Origin: Antrihabitans stalagmiti
GTDB taxonomy: Bacteria > Actinomycetota > Actinomycetes > Mycobacteriales > Mycobacteriaceae
NCBI RefSeq assembly: GCF_016482825.1
Contig: NZ_JAEMNV010000010.1
Location: 62,001 to 126,000, forward strand
Direction of reading: 5' to 3'
Length of the DNA: 64,000 bases
In this document: positions 25,585 through 34,357 of the stretch, piece after piece
How positions within the stretch are numbered: position 1 is the first letter of the stretch
How the letters are laid out: every line of letters starts with the position of its first letter
The notes under the pieces: model-generated
Database searches by the model: none
Seen by the model: the letters and a program-made list of their open reading frames with translations, nothing else
Told to the model about the DNA's origin: nothing
Position numbers and translations under genes: made by a program

Positions 25585-26385
25585 ATGATGACGAGTGATT
25601 CGCCGGGCACCGGCATCGACATCACCGGCCTGACCAAGACGTTCAAGCTCGGTCGCCGATCGGTGGAAGCACTGCAATCGGTAGACCTGCACACCGAGGC
25701 AGGCGCCTTTCTGACGCTGCTCGGGCCGTCGGGTTGCGGTAAGTCGACGGTGCTGCGGATCCTCGCGGGACTCGAAACGCCGACAACGGGCACCGCGCTC
25801 ATCAACGGCTATACGCCGGCGGAGTTGCGCGGCAGGCACGAACTCGGGATTGCGTTTCAGGATTCGGCGTTGCTGCCGTGGCGCACGGTTGTGTCCAACA
25901 TCAAACTGCCGCTTCAGGTTGCCGGGATCGCCCCCGACCCGAAGCTGATCGCCGACCTCGTCGCGCTCGTCGGACTCGAAGGTTTCGAGAAGGCCAAGCC
26001 TGCACAACTGTCCGGCGGCATGCGTCAACGTGTCTCGATCGCGCGTGCTCTCGTCGTGAAGCCGACGGTGCTGCTGCTCGACGAACCGTTCGGCGCGCTC
26101 GACGACATGACCCGCCAACGACTCAACCTCGAATTGCTCCGCATCTGGACGGAGAAGCCCGCCACCACCCTGATGGTCACGCACGGTATTGCCGAGGCGG
26201 TGTTTCTCTCCGACCTCGTCGCGGTGATGAGTCCGCGTCCGGGGCGTGTGCTCGAGATCGTCCGCATCGACCTCCCCCGACCACGTACGCCGGACATGAT
26301 GCGAACACCCGAGTTTCACAAGATCCACGATCAGTTGTCGGAGCTGTTGTTCGGTCGCTCCGCGGTTGCCGAAGGAATTGCGTGA
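25585..26385 (+). CDS. ABC transporter ATP-binding protein (nitrate/sulfonate/THI5 type)
   Basis: A 266-residue cytosolic ATPase energising the importer encoded by the next three genes. Walker [10 protein letters not shown] (res. 47-55), Q-loop Gln 92, signature LSGGMRQR (142-149) and Walker B LLLDEP with Glu 167 are intact. The sequence resembles SsuB/TauB/ThiZ subunits. The paired ATG ATG at 25585 and 25588 is the start; the open frame continues upstream antisense to xerC. Its TGA overlaps the GTG of the permease (GTGA), so translation is coupled. Confidence 0.93.
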   Translation: MMTSDSPGTGIDITGLTKTFKLGRRSVEALQSVDLHTEAGAFLTLLGPSGCGKSTVLRILAGLETPTTGTALINGYTPAELRGRHELGIAFQDSALLPWRTVVSNIKLPLQVAGIAPDPKLIADLVALVGLEGFEKAKPAQLSGGMRQRVSIARALVVKPTVLLLDEPFGALDDMTRQRLNLELLRIWTEKPATTLMVTHGIAEAVFLSDLVAVMSPRPGRVLEIVRIDLPRPRTPDMMRTPEFHKIHDQLSELLFGRSAVAEGIA

Positions 26386-27146
26386 AGGCGCGACCGACCT
26401 GGCTCGGCGGTGCGATCGGCATCGTCGGTCTGATCGCCGTGTGGTGGCTGCTCGCGGCGTTCGATGTCGCGGGCGGCACGATCCCTTCGCCGGGAACCGT
26501 TGTGTCGACGATGTATTCGGACGGGTGGTCGCTCTACGGTCCGAACTTCGGGATCACCGCGTCCGGCGCGCTGAAAGGCTTCCTCTGGGGCAATGCGCTG
26601 GCCATCGCGCTCGGCGTCGCGATCATCCTCGTGCCACCGATCGAATCGTTGGCAACACAACTCGCGATCCTCAGCTACTGCACTCCGCTACTCGCACTCG
26701 GTCCGATCATCCTCGTCGTCTTCGGCGGCCGGACCCCGACGATCTTCCTCGCGGCGATGTACTGCTTCTTCACGACGATGGTCGGCACTGTTGCCGGACT
26801 TCGCTCGGCCGACCCGGCGAGCCTGGACCTCGTCGAAGCCTACGGCGGCGGAGCGTGGCAGAAGTTCACGAAGGTGCAACTCGTCGCTGCAGCGCCGAGC
26901 ACGTTCGCGGCGTTGAAGATTGCCGCCCCGAGCGCGGTGCTCGGCGCGATCCTCGGTGAATACCTCGGCGGTGTCGACAGCGGCATCGGCGTTGCCCTCA
27001 CCGCGGCACAGACGTCGTACAACGTTCCGCGCACCTGGGGTATGGCGATCGCAGCGGCGGCACTAGCCGGTCTCGGCTATGCGATCGTCGCCGCCATCGC
27101 CAGGCTCGTCACGCCATGGACGTCGGCGCAGGGAGCGCTCCGATGA
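26382..27146 (+). CDS. ABC transporter permease, first
   Basis: A 254-residue inner-membrane permease with about six helices and the BPD_transp_1 coupling loop seen as [30 protein letters not shown]. It begins with GTG overlapping the ATPase stop and ends overlapping the second permease start (ATGA). Together the two different permeases should form a heterodimeric channel. Related to SsuC/ThiX-like subunits of the taurine, nitrate and pyrimidine-precursor importers. Confidence 0.9.
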   Translation: MKARPTWLGGAIGIVGLIAVWWLLAAFDVAGGTIPSPGTVVSTMYSDGWSLYGPNFGITASGALKGFLWGNALAIALGVAIILVPPIESLATQLAILSYCTPLLALGPIILVVFGGRTPTIFLAAMYCFFTTMVGTVAGLRSADPASLDLVEAYGGGAWQKFTKVQLVAAAPSTFAALKIAAPSAVLGAILGEYLGGVDSGIGVALTAAQTSYNVPRTWGMAIAAAALAGLGYAIVAAIARLVTPWTSAQGALR

Positions 27147-27946
27147 CGCCTGCGCTGCGCCGGATCGGGAGCTTCCTGCTGCCGTTGGCCATCTCGATGG
27201 TTCTGATGCTGGCGATCTGGTATCTCTTTCTCGCAGTGTTTCCGCAGGTGGGACCACGCGTCGGTAAATCACCGCAGGATGTGTGGAACTACCTGTTCAC
27301 CGGTCCTGCCTCGGGAACAGCTCGATCGAACCTGCTCGACAATCTGCAGATCACGCTGCGCGATGCGGGAGTCGGATTCGCGGCGGGCATGCTCGCCGCT
27401 CTCGCCGTTGCCGCAGTGTTCGTCGTATTCAGGTCGATCGAGCAGACGTTCCTTCCCGTGGCGATGCTCCTGCGGTCCGTGCCACTCGTCGCGCTGACCC
27501 CGATCGTCGTGCTGATCTTCGGTCGCGGCGTCGTCGGCGTCGCGGTCCTCGCCGGCATCGTCGTATTCTTTCCCGCGCTGGTGATGATCATGGTCGGGCT
27601 GCGTGCCGCACCTCGCCAATCCCAGGAACTTGTCGAGGCGTACGGCGGCAGCAGATGGACGGCACTGCGACTTGTCGCGATACCTGCCGCGCTACCGTCG
27701 GTGTTCGCAGCCGCACGCATCTCGGTCCCCGGTGCGCTGATCGGCGCACTCATCGGCGAATGGCTCGGTAGCGGCAGCGGTCTCGGTTCCAGCCTGATCA
27801 AAGCGATACCGCGCTACCAGTACAACGAGCTGTGGGCCTCGATTGCCATCGTCACCATCGTGTCGATCCTGCTCTACGCCATCGTCGGAGTGCTCGAAAA
27901 CATCGTGCTCGCCCGGTTCGGTCCCGATGCGGGCAAGAGTGCCTGA
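27143..27946 (+). CDS. ABC transporter permease, second
   Basis: A 267-residue permease with about six membrane helices and the coupling-loop motif EAYGGSRWTALRLVAIPAALPSVFAAARIS. It is clearly homologous to the preceding permease but divergent, consistent with a heterodimer. ATG at 27143 overlaps the upstream stop and has GGGAG before it; an in-frame start at 27116 lies inside the upstream gene and is unlikely. The binding-protein gene follows after 87 bases. Confidence 0.9.
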   Translation: MTPALRRIGSFLLPLAISMVLMLAIWYLFLAVFPQVGPRVGKSPQDVWNYLFTGPASGTARSNLLDNLQITLRDAGVGFAAGMLAALAVAAVFVVFRSIEQTFLPVAMLLRSVPLVALTPIVVLIFGRGVVGVAVLAGIVVFFPALVMIMVGLRAAPRQSQELVEAYGGSRWTALRLVAIPAALPSVFAAARISVPGALIGALIGEWLGSGSGLGSSLIKAIPRYQYNELWASIAIVTIVSILLYAIVGVLENIVLARFGPDAGKSA

Positions 27947-28033
27947 ACGCAATCTCGCCGTTGTTTACATCGGCTAAACATTCTCCACCGGAGAGGCAAA
28001 GTTCCCGAAACTCGGCAGCCATAGTGTTCGGCC

Positions 28034-29131
28034 ATGACGTCGTCGCAGCCAGGCCTTCCCCGCTCGCCCCGACCTATCGATCGCCGCACCTTCTTCCGAT
28101 ACTCCGCGTTCGCGGGCGTCGCTGTCGGCGGCACCGCACTGCTCGCTGCGTGCGGCAGCGACTCGTCCGATTCGTCGGGCGGCACCACCGACGACGGTTC
28201 GAAGTACGGAACCGTCGCAGTGCAGTTGTCCTGGATCAAGAACATCGAATTCGCAGGCGAGTACTTCGCGCTGGAGAAGGGCTACTACAAGGACGCCGGG
28301 TTCGGCAACGTGAATCTCATTGCCGGTGGCGCCGCAGGAACCGGCATCGAAGCAGGGCTCGACACAGGCAAGATCTGGATCGGCCTTTCGGCTCCACAGC
28401 TCACGGCTCCTGCGGTTCTGAACGGTCTACCCGCCAAGATCGTCGGTGCCACCTATCAGAAGAACCCGTTCGCAATCGTCAGTTCTGCTGCCAAGCCGAT
28501 CCTCACGCCGCAAGACATGGTCGGCAAGAAGATCGGCGTGCAGGATTCCAACCAACTCGTCTTCGGTGCACTCCTCGACGCGAACGGTATCGATCCAGCC
28601 TCGATCACCGTCGTTCCTGCACAGTTCGACCCGACACCGCTCGCGAACGGCGAGGTCGACGGTTGGGTCAGTTACGTGACCAACGAACCGATCACGTTGG
28701 CAGCCAAGGGCTTCCCCAACCACGCGATGCTGTTCGCCGACTACAATCTGCCGCTCGTCGCGGAAACCTTCACAGTTCTACAGGACACGATCGACAACGA
28801 GCGCGACAAGCTCAAAGCCTTCCTCATCGCAGAAATCAAAGGCTGGAAGGACGCCATCGCCGATCCCGCGGAATCCGCACGACTCGCAGCCGAGGTCTAC
28901 GGCAAAGATCAGAACCTCGACGTCGCCGAGCAAACGAAGGAGGCGACCGCGCAGATCGGTCTGGTCGTGTCCGAAGACACCAAGACCAACGGCCTGTTCA
29001 CCATGACGCCGAAGCTGGTCGAACAGAACATCGCCGCGCTTGCGAAGGCGAAGCTCGACGTCACCGCCGACCAGCTTTTCGACCTCTCGATCATCGACGA
29101 GATCTACAAGGAAAACCCCGACCTGAAGTAG
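28034..29131 (+). CDS. NMT1/THI5-like ABC transporter substrate-binding lipoprotein
   Basis: A 365-residue solute-binding protein. The N-terminus has twin Arg (res. 17-18, RRTFF), a hydrophobic stretch and the lipobox LLAAC with Cys 40, so it is exported, perhaps by Tat, and anchored. The start of the mature domain, VAVQLSWIKNIEFAGEYFALEKGYY, is characteristic of the NMT1/THI5 fold, which binds pyrimidine precursors, riboflavin, sulfonates or nitrate. The ligand cannot be told from sequence; no thiamine or riboflavin genes adjoin. It converges on an M23-like gene 17 bases away. Confidence 0.9.
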   Translation: MTSSQPGLPRSPRPIDRRTFFRYSAFAGVAVGGTALLAACGSDSSDSSGGTTDDGSKYGTVAVQLSWIKNIEFAGEYFALEKGYYKDAGFGNVNLIAGGAAGTGIEAGLDTGKIWIGLSAPQLTAPAVLNGLPAKIVGATYQKNPFAIVSSAAKPILTPQDMVGKKIGVQDSNQLVFGALLDANGIDPASITVVPAQFDPTPLANGEVDGWVSYVTNEPITLAAKGFPNHAMLFADYNLPLVAETFTVLQDTIDNERDKLKAFLIAEIKGWKDAIADPAESARLAAEVYGKDQNLDVAEQTKEATAQIGLVVSEDTKTNGLFTMTPKLVEQNIAALAKAKLDVTADQLFDLSIIDEIYKENPDLK

Positions 29132-29148
29132 CCCGGATCACCGTCGGA

Positions 29149-30393
29149 TCACTCGGTGAACGTCACCAGGTTCTGATCCAGGATCATCTCGTCCTCGTGG
29201 TCCGACGGCGTGAGACCCGGTACCAACTTCAACGGAATACCGGTCCCCTCCGATGCGTCGAAATCAGCCGTGCTTGCAACCTGGGCGGTGACGGCGAACT
29301 TCTCGTAAACGGCAGGTAGCCCCTGTGACGCGAGCGGCGACGGGCCGTTCATGACGTGCAGATGCAGATGTGGCGCAACCGAATTGCCGGTATTGCCGAC
29401 CAAACCGATGACGTCGCCCTTGGTGACCTTGTCGCCGACCTTCGGCTTCACACTTCCGGGCTGCATGTGCGCGTAGTTGACGTAGAAGCCGTTGCCGATG
29501 TCGAGGACGACGTAGTTGCCGTCCGCGTCCTGCAGCGAGATGCCCGACGGGAAGGTTCCCGGTTCCTGCTCGGGCAGGTCGTTCTTCGTCCCGACGACGG
29601 TGCCGTCGGCGACCGCGTAGACCTCCTTGCCGAAGATCTCGTAGTTCTTCGGATCTTTCGGGTCGCCGGTGAAGATCTTGAACTCTTCGTCCGCCTGCTC
29701 GTAGTCGATGGCGTAACGCTGCGCGACATAGGTCTGCCCGTCGACCGGAAGGATTGCGCGCGTGTGCCTTACTGCATCGCAGCAGCCGTCCGCCGCGATG
29801 TACCGCTCGCCACGCAGCGGTGCCGACAGGACCGGCAACGTGCGGTCGTCAACGCTCACCTCGCCGAGTCGCTCGGTGATCCGATTCTGCCCGGGCGGAG
29901 CCGCCTCGGCGTTCACAGCGACCTCGTGGACAAGCTTGTCCGGCACCGTGGCGTCCTTGTCCAACGTGACGTGCAGGAAGATCGTCGCGGCTTGGCCGGC
30001 GTCGAGGACGTCGGTGCCGTCGCGGCTCCCCGCAGGCTGGACACGCGAATTCAGCGCGTCGCCGGTCAATTCACCGACGACTTTGTCGGAGTCCTCGTCG
30101 ACGATCTTCAATCCCTCGATCTTCGTCGGCCCGCTGGTGAAGTTGGTGACCGACAACTCGTACACGAGATGCACTTTTCCGTCGGAACCTTCGAACGGTA
30201 CGGGCGCGAACTCGACCGAGCCGACGATCGGCGTGAACTGCTCGTTTCCGACCTCCATTGCGTTCGAACTCGACGTCGACGTCGATCCGTCCGCGTCGTC
30301 GTCGGAGTCACCGCACCCGGCCGCTGCGAGCGCAACGACTGCTAGCACTGTGACCATCGACGAGAAGTGGCGTCGGCGAAGCTGGCTCGGCAT
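29149..30393 (-). CDS. M23-domain lipoprotein with altered first zinc motif
   Basis: A 414-residue lipoprotein: signal sequence and lipobox ending at Cys 27 (LAAAGC), an acidic/Ser-rich linker, a beta-rich region (~res. 45-170) and a C-terminal M23 domain with VYAVADGTVVG, NYAHMQPGSVKPKVGDKVTKG and the HLHLHV zinc motif. The usual HxxxD first motif reads RYAID, so the first His ligand is replaced by Arg. It may be a catalytically weak or scaffold-type LytM protein acting at the cell wall. Converges on the ABC binding-protein gene. Confidence 0.82.
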   Translation of the reverse strand: MPSQLRRRHFSSMVTVLAVVALAAAGCGDSDDDADGSTSTSSSNAMEVGNEQFTPIVGSVEFAPVPFEGSDGKVHLVYELSVTNFTSGPTKIEGLKIVDEDSDKVVGELTGDALNSRVQPAGSRDGTDVLDAGQAATIFLHVTLDKDATVPDKLVHEVAVNAEAAPPGQNRITERLGEVSVDDRTLPVLSAPLRGERYIAADGCCDAVRHTRAILPVDGQTYVAQRYAIDYEQADEEFKIFTGDPKDPKNYEIFGKEVYAVADGTVVGTKNDLPEQEPGTFPSGISLQDADGNYVVLDIGNGFYVNYAHMQPGSVKPKVGDKVTKGDVIGLVGNTGNSVAPHLHLHVMNGPSPLASQGLPAVYEKFAVTAQVASTADFDASEGTGIPLKLVPGLTPSDHEDEMILDQNLVTFTE

Positions 30394-30559
30394 TGGTCTT
30401 CCGTTCGGTTGTCGCGGTGCCCCTGATGATTGTCGATTCGGGCGAGATCATCGACGGTCCTGGCGAGGATCGCAACTATTGTGCGGCCTCGGCGTCGTCG
30501 TGGGGAAGGTTTTCGACTACCGCCGCATTCGGACTGCGCAGGCGCAGTAGGTTGGCGTG

Positions 30560-32065
30560 ATGGTTGGTAGAACAGAGTTGTCGGTGACGATCGTCGGCGC
30601 CGGGTTCGGCGGGATCGGCGCGGCGATCGAACTGCGTAAGCACGGCATCACCGATGTCACGATTCTCGAGCGTGCGACCCACCTCGGTGGCACCTGGTGG
30701 CACAACACCTATCCGGGTTGCGCATGCGACGTGCCGAGCCACCTGTACTCGTATTCGTTTGCCCAACGCAAACATTGGTCTCGCCTCTGCTCACCGCAGC
30801 AGGAAATTCTCGACTACCTCCAAGGTGTCGCCGACGATTTCGACATCACAGGCTCGGTCAGGACTGGTACGGACGTCACAGCCTGTCGCTGGGACGACAC
30901 GACGCGGCGTTGGACGGTGGAAAGTCGCGATGGCCGTAGCTGGGAGTCCGACGCGCTTATCGTCGCGACAGGACAGCTGCACCAACCCGCCTACCCCCGC
31001 ATCGACGGCATCGACGACTTCGCTGGGCACAGCTTTCATTCGGCGCAGTGGGATCACGACCACAAGCTCGCGGGACGACGGGTCGCGGTCGTCGGAACCG
31101 GCGCGAGCGCTGTGCAGTTCGTTCCAGCCATCGCGCCGGAGGTCGGTCAGCTCACCGTGTTCCAGCGGACCGGCAACTGGTTCCTGCCACGCAAGAACCA
31201 CGCGTATCCAGGCTGGCTGAAGACTCTGTTCCGAACTGTTCCCGGCGTCGAGACCTTCCGGCGTTCGTTCGTCTACTGGTACGCCGAGTTTCTCACCCTG
31301 ATGATTCGCCATCCCCGCACCTGGGGTCGGGTCGGCAAGGCAAAGTCCGCAATATTTATGCGAATACAGTTGCGCGACCCCGAGGTTCGCCGAAAGGTCT
31401 GGCCGGACTACACCTTCGGCTGCAAACGAGTGCTGTTCAGTTCGTGGTTTCTGAAGGCGCTGCAACGCGACAACGTCACCCTCGTCGACGACGCGATCAC
31501 CCGAATAACGCCGACAGGGCTGCTCACCGCGGATGGTGTCGAGCACGATGTCGACACCATCATCTGGGGTACGGGCTTCAAGACGACCGACTTTATGTTT
31601 CCGATGGAGATCACCGGCGTCGACGGTCGGTCGTTGCGCGATGCGTGGGCAGACGGTCCGCACGCCTACCTCGGCATGACCGTGCCCGATTTCCCGTCGC
31701 TGTTCGTCATGTACGGACCGAACACCAACACCTCCGGCGGTTCGATCATCTTCTACCTCGAAGCACAGGCCGCCTACATCCGGCAGGCGCTCGAACTCGT
31801 CAGAGACCGCAACGTTGCCGCGCTCGCGGTCCGCCCCGAGATCGAGGCCGACTTCGACGTCGCAACGCAAGCACGCTTCGGCGGTACGGCCTGGCTGCGG
31901 TGTGACTCCTGGTACCGCGACGACGCCACCGGACGCAACATCACCAACTGGCCCGGTTACATGCGCGAATATGCCGATGCCGTCCGTGTGTTGGATGTCG
32001 AGAAGTTCACGCTGATAGCACTTCCCGAGCACGATGCCGCGACGTCAACGGACATACCCGCGTAG
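30560..32065 (+). CDS. FAD/NADPH-dependent monooxygenase, Baeyer-Villiger type
   Basis: A ~501-residue flavoprotein with two dinucleotide-binding folds: IVGAGFGGIGAA near the N-terminus (FAD) and VVGTGASAVQFVP around residue 180 (NADPH). Between them FAGHSFHSAQW fits the type I Baeyer-Villiger fingerprint FxGxxxHxxxW, distinguishing it from N-hydroxylating monooxygenases. It would oxidise a ketone to an ester or lactone; the substrate is unknown. A GTG at 30557 is the alternative start, with AGTAGG upstream of both. It appears monocistronic. Confidence 0.9.
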   Translation: MVGRTELSVTIVGAGFGGIGAAIELRKHGITDVTILERATHLGGTWWHNTYPGCACDVPSHLYSYSFAQRKHWSRLCSPQQEILDYLQGVADDFDITGSVRTGTDVTACRWDDTTRRWTVESRDGRSWESDALIVATGQLHQPAYPRIDGIDDFAGHSFHSAQWDHDHKLAGRRVAVVGTGASAVQFVPAIAPEVGQLTVFQRTGNWFLPRKNHAYPGWLKTLFRTVPGVETFRRSFVYWYAEFLTLMIRHPRTWGRVGKAKSAIFMRIQLRDPEVRRKVWPDYTFGCKRVLFSSWFLKALQRDNVTLVDDAITRITPTGLLTADGVEHDVDTIIWGTGFKTTDFMFPMEITGVDGRSLRDAWADGPHAYLGMTVPDFPSLFVMYGPNTNTSGGSIIFYLEAQAAYIRQALELVRDRNVAALAVRPEIEADFDVATQARFGGTAWLRCDSWYRDDATGRNITNWPGYMREYADAVRVLDVEKFTLIALPEHDAATSTDIPA

Positions 32066-32099
32066 ACCGCACGGCTTTCGTTAGGTTGCACAGGTGGAA

Positions 32100-32114
32100 A
32101 GTATTCGCAATACT
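32100..32114. promoter_or_regulatory. 15-bp palindromic operator candidate
   Basis: AGTATTCGCAATACT is a perfect inverted repeat (AGTATT-CGC-AATACT) ending seven bases before the start of the membrane-protein gene. It is placed to block transcription or translation and is AT-rich against a GC-rich background. The winged-helix protein encoded second in this operon is the obvious candidate to bind it (inference). Confidence 0.6.
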
Positions 32115-32121
32115 GTCAACT

Positions 32122-32586
32122 ATGGAAAGCTTTGATCCCGCCAACGAACTCGAACTGATCGAACGAGCCGCGGCGGCTCCGTACATCGACTATCCACCGA
32201 CGCCTGCCTGGTACCCGACCGCCGTCGGACTGTGGGTCGCCGCCATGATCGGAACGTTCTGGTGGTGGCGCGAGAACGCGGTGCTGTTCGTCGGCGCACT
32301 TGTGCTTCTGGTCGCCATCGAGGTGGCGTTCGTGCGGTGGATCAGCAAACGGCACGGCGCACTCCCCCGACTCGGGCACGGGACGCCGCCACCGGAGATC
32401 ACCCGGGCGTACCAATCCTTCTTCGTCGGACTGATCGTCGTCGTTGCTGCGGTTGGCCTGATCTGGTGGCTGGGTGGACTCGTTGCGGCGATGGTCGCTG
32501 CGTTCGTTCTCGTCACAGCGGGACTGACGCTCTACGAGCGCAGCTACGCCCTCGCTGCACGGACGGTGCGCGCTCGATGGGCGTGA
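32122..32586 (+). CDS. Small membrane protein of unknown function
   Basis: A 154-residue protein with an acidic N-terminus (MESFDPANELELIERAAAA) and four hydrophobic segments, two before and two after a basic loop around RWISKRHGALPRLGHG. I do not recognise the family. Its 3' end overlaps the next gene, a winged-helix regulator, by 10 bases, so the two are translated together; pairs of this kind often comprise an integral membrane protein and its own repressor. A palindrome lies directly upstream. The frame allows ATG at 32086, which would include the palindrome, so ATG at 32122 is preferred. Confidence 0.75.
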   Translation: MESFDPANELELIERAAAAPYIDYPPTPAWYPTAVGLWVAAMIGTFWWWRENAVLFVGALVLLVAIEVAFVRWISKRHGALPRLGHGTPPPEITRAYQSFFVGLIVVVAAVGLIWWLGGLVAAMVAAFVLVTAGLTLYERSYALAARTVRARWA

Positions 32587-32867
32587 TCGACGGGTTGGAT
32601 CCGCTGATCCACGCACCGAAGCGGTTGGCCGCGATGGCAGTGCTGGCCAACGCTCCGACCGCAAGCTTTTCGTTTCTTCGCGAGCACCTGGCGCTGACCG
32701 ACTCCGACCTCTCGAAGCAGATGTCCGCTCTCGAGGCCGCCGGCTATGTCGTCGCCGCAAAATCCGGCCACGGCCGCGGCAGCACCACCACCTATTCCAT
32801 GACCAAGACCGGAAAGGCTGCCTTCACTCGGCACCGAGAGGCGTTACGAGCACTCCTCGGCAACTGA
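32577..32867 (+). CDS. Winged-helix transcriptional regulator (MarR/ArsR-like)
   Basis: A 96-residue DNA-binding protein consisting of a single winged helix: a first helix with RLAAMAVLANAPTASFSFLREHL, recognition helix DSDLSKQMSALEAAGYV, and a wing with the Gly-rich GHGRGSTTTYSMTKTG. It resembles the small regulators annotated as winged-helix DNA-binding domain (HTH_27). The ATG at 32577 lies inside the upstream membrane-protein gene. Likely autoregulates the two-gene operon through the palindrome at 32100-32114. Confidence 0.85.
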   Translation: MGVIDGLDPLIHAPKRLAAMAVLANAPTASFSFLREHLALTDSDLSKQMSALEAAGYVVAAKSGHGRGSTTTYSMTKTGKAAFTRHREALRALLGN

Positions 32868-32888
32868 TCCCGATTGGCCCGGCTCGGC

Positions 32889-34277
32889 CTAGCGCAGCGG
32901 AACGAACCGACGCAACTTGCCACTCCCGGACAGCCGCTGCAGCCGATCGACCACCTGGATCCGAATCGCCGCGTCCGCCAAGCCCTGGACCCGTAGCGCC
33001 GCAACCACCGCCGCCGACACGTGGCCGACATCGGGGTCGCCGACCGCGAGAATGTTCGCTCCGCCTGCGGTTTGGGTGACCTGATACTCGGAGATGCGGG
33101 GATCGGTACCGAGGACATAACGAAAGGCGCTGGCGGGCACTGTAATCGACCCGTAGCGGAAGTCGTCGTCGCGCCTGCCGCCGATGTCGGCGACTCGCGC
33201 GAACGCGCTGCCGCAGGGGCACGGGTCGGGCAGCAGCGTGACCTGATCGCCGAGGTCGTACCGGATGAACGGAAAGGTCCGGTTCGCCAGACCAGTCGCA
33301 AGCGTGCGCACCGCGGGCTCGTCCGGTGCGACCGGCACGCCGTTCTCGTCGACGCGTTCGAGCACAACCTCGTCTTCGGCAATGTGCAAACCCTCGCCTC
33401 GGGCGCAGCCGACTGCCTGCACGCCGATCTCCGTCGAACCCCACAGGTTGTGCACCGGTGCTGCCCAGGCTTCGCGAATGGCCTGCCTGTCCTCGTCGAG
33501 AAGTGGCTCCGAGTTCGTGCTGACCCGTACCGGCGAGATGGATAGCTCGCCCCTCGAAGCCGCACGCGCAAGCCTGCCGATCACCGATGCGTAGGCGACG
33601 AGATGAGTCGGCTTTGCCGCGGCAACAGCGGCAAGCACGTCGTCGAACGGTGCCCCGACCGGTATCACGACGGTCTCCATGCCCGGCGCGGTCGGCACGT
33701 CGAACAACGGAGTGCTCGCGTGGGGCGGTTCCCCGGCCGAAAGAACCGCGAGGCGAGACACTCCCGTCGAAGGCTGACGCTGTTCTTCACGCGCTTGCGT
33801 TCGCCATGCGAGGCATACCGCCGAGACGAAGAACTGCCAGTCCCACACGTAGACACCTCGCACACCACTCGACCCGCCGGAGCTGAAGATCTGCTCGCCG
33901 CCGGGGGTGTAGGAGAACCACGTCTGCTCGGCCAGAATCCGTTCTGCTCGAACACGATCGAGATCGCGAGTGGTGACGATGGCGTCCCAGTTCTCCTGCG
34001 CGTCCTGCTTCGTCATCATGGGGAGCGCTGCGAGGTCGGCGACGGTTGCAGTGGCTGGATCGAGGCCGCGCAGTCGTTCGGCGTGGAACGGCGACCGCTC
34101 GCGTGCGTAGCCGAGCAACGCGCGCAGCCGCGCGGTTCGGTGTCGGTCGATCTGCTCGCGTGACCAGTCCAGGCGTCCGACGTGATCGTCTAGCGCTGCC
34201 GTCACTTCGTTCAGGTGGGCGGCGCGCAGACGTCGGTAGTCCGCCACGGACGTATCTTCGACAACAGATTGCGACAT
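32889..34277 (-). CDS. PaaK-like adenylate-forming enzyme (phenylacetate-CoA ligase family)
   Basis: A 462-residue member of the phenylacetate-CoA ligase / coenzyme F390 synthetase branch of the AMP-forming superfamily. Seen are the phosphate loop IFSSGGSSGVRGVY, the adenine motif WGSTEIG, the FIRYDLGDQVTLL core motif and a Cys-containing LPDPCPCGSAF segment near the hinge; the C-terminus ends GSGKLRRF with the catalytic Lys. The acid substrate is unknown. GGAGGG precedes ATG at 34277. It lies downstream of dprA, 80 bases away, in a position not expected for the conserved backbone. Confidence 0.85.
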   Translation of the reverse strand: MSQSVVEDTSVADYRRLRAAHLNEVTAALDDHVGRLDWSREQIDRHRTARLRALLGYARERSPFHAERLRGLDPATATVADLAALPMMTKQDAQENWDAIVTTRDLDRVRAERILAEQTWFSYTPGGEQIFSSGGSSGVRGVYVWDWQFFVSAVCLAWRTQAREEQRQPSTGVSRLAVLSAGEPPHASTPLFDVPTAPGMETVVIPVGAPFDDVLAAVAAAKPTHLVAYASVIGRLARAASRGELSISPVRVSTNSEPLLDEDRQAIREAWAAPVHNLWGSTEIGVQAVGCARGEGLHIAEDEVVLERVDENGVPVAPDEPAVRTLATGLANRTFPFIRYDLGDQVTLLPDPCPCGSAFARVADIGGRRDDDFRYGSITVPASAFRYVLGTDPRISEYQVTQTAGGANILAVGDPDVGHVSAAVVAALRVQGLADAAIRIQVVDRLQRLSGSGKLRRFVPLR

Positions 34278-34357
34278 CGATGCCCTCCGGGGGTGAGCAT
34301 GAAACGAGGCGTGTTCGACGTCAAGTATCGGCCCAGCGACGCGACTTCGGAGGCGGA

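Noticed and set aside
24511-26328. Tyrosine recombinase as part of an integrative element with an N-terminal extension
   Set aside because: The gene is a standard 308-residue XerC in its conserved chromosomal place near dprA and yifB; the extension is antisense to an ABC ATPase, and no attachment sites or mobility genes are near.
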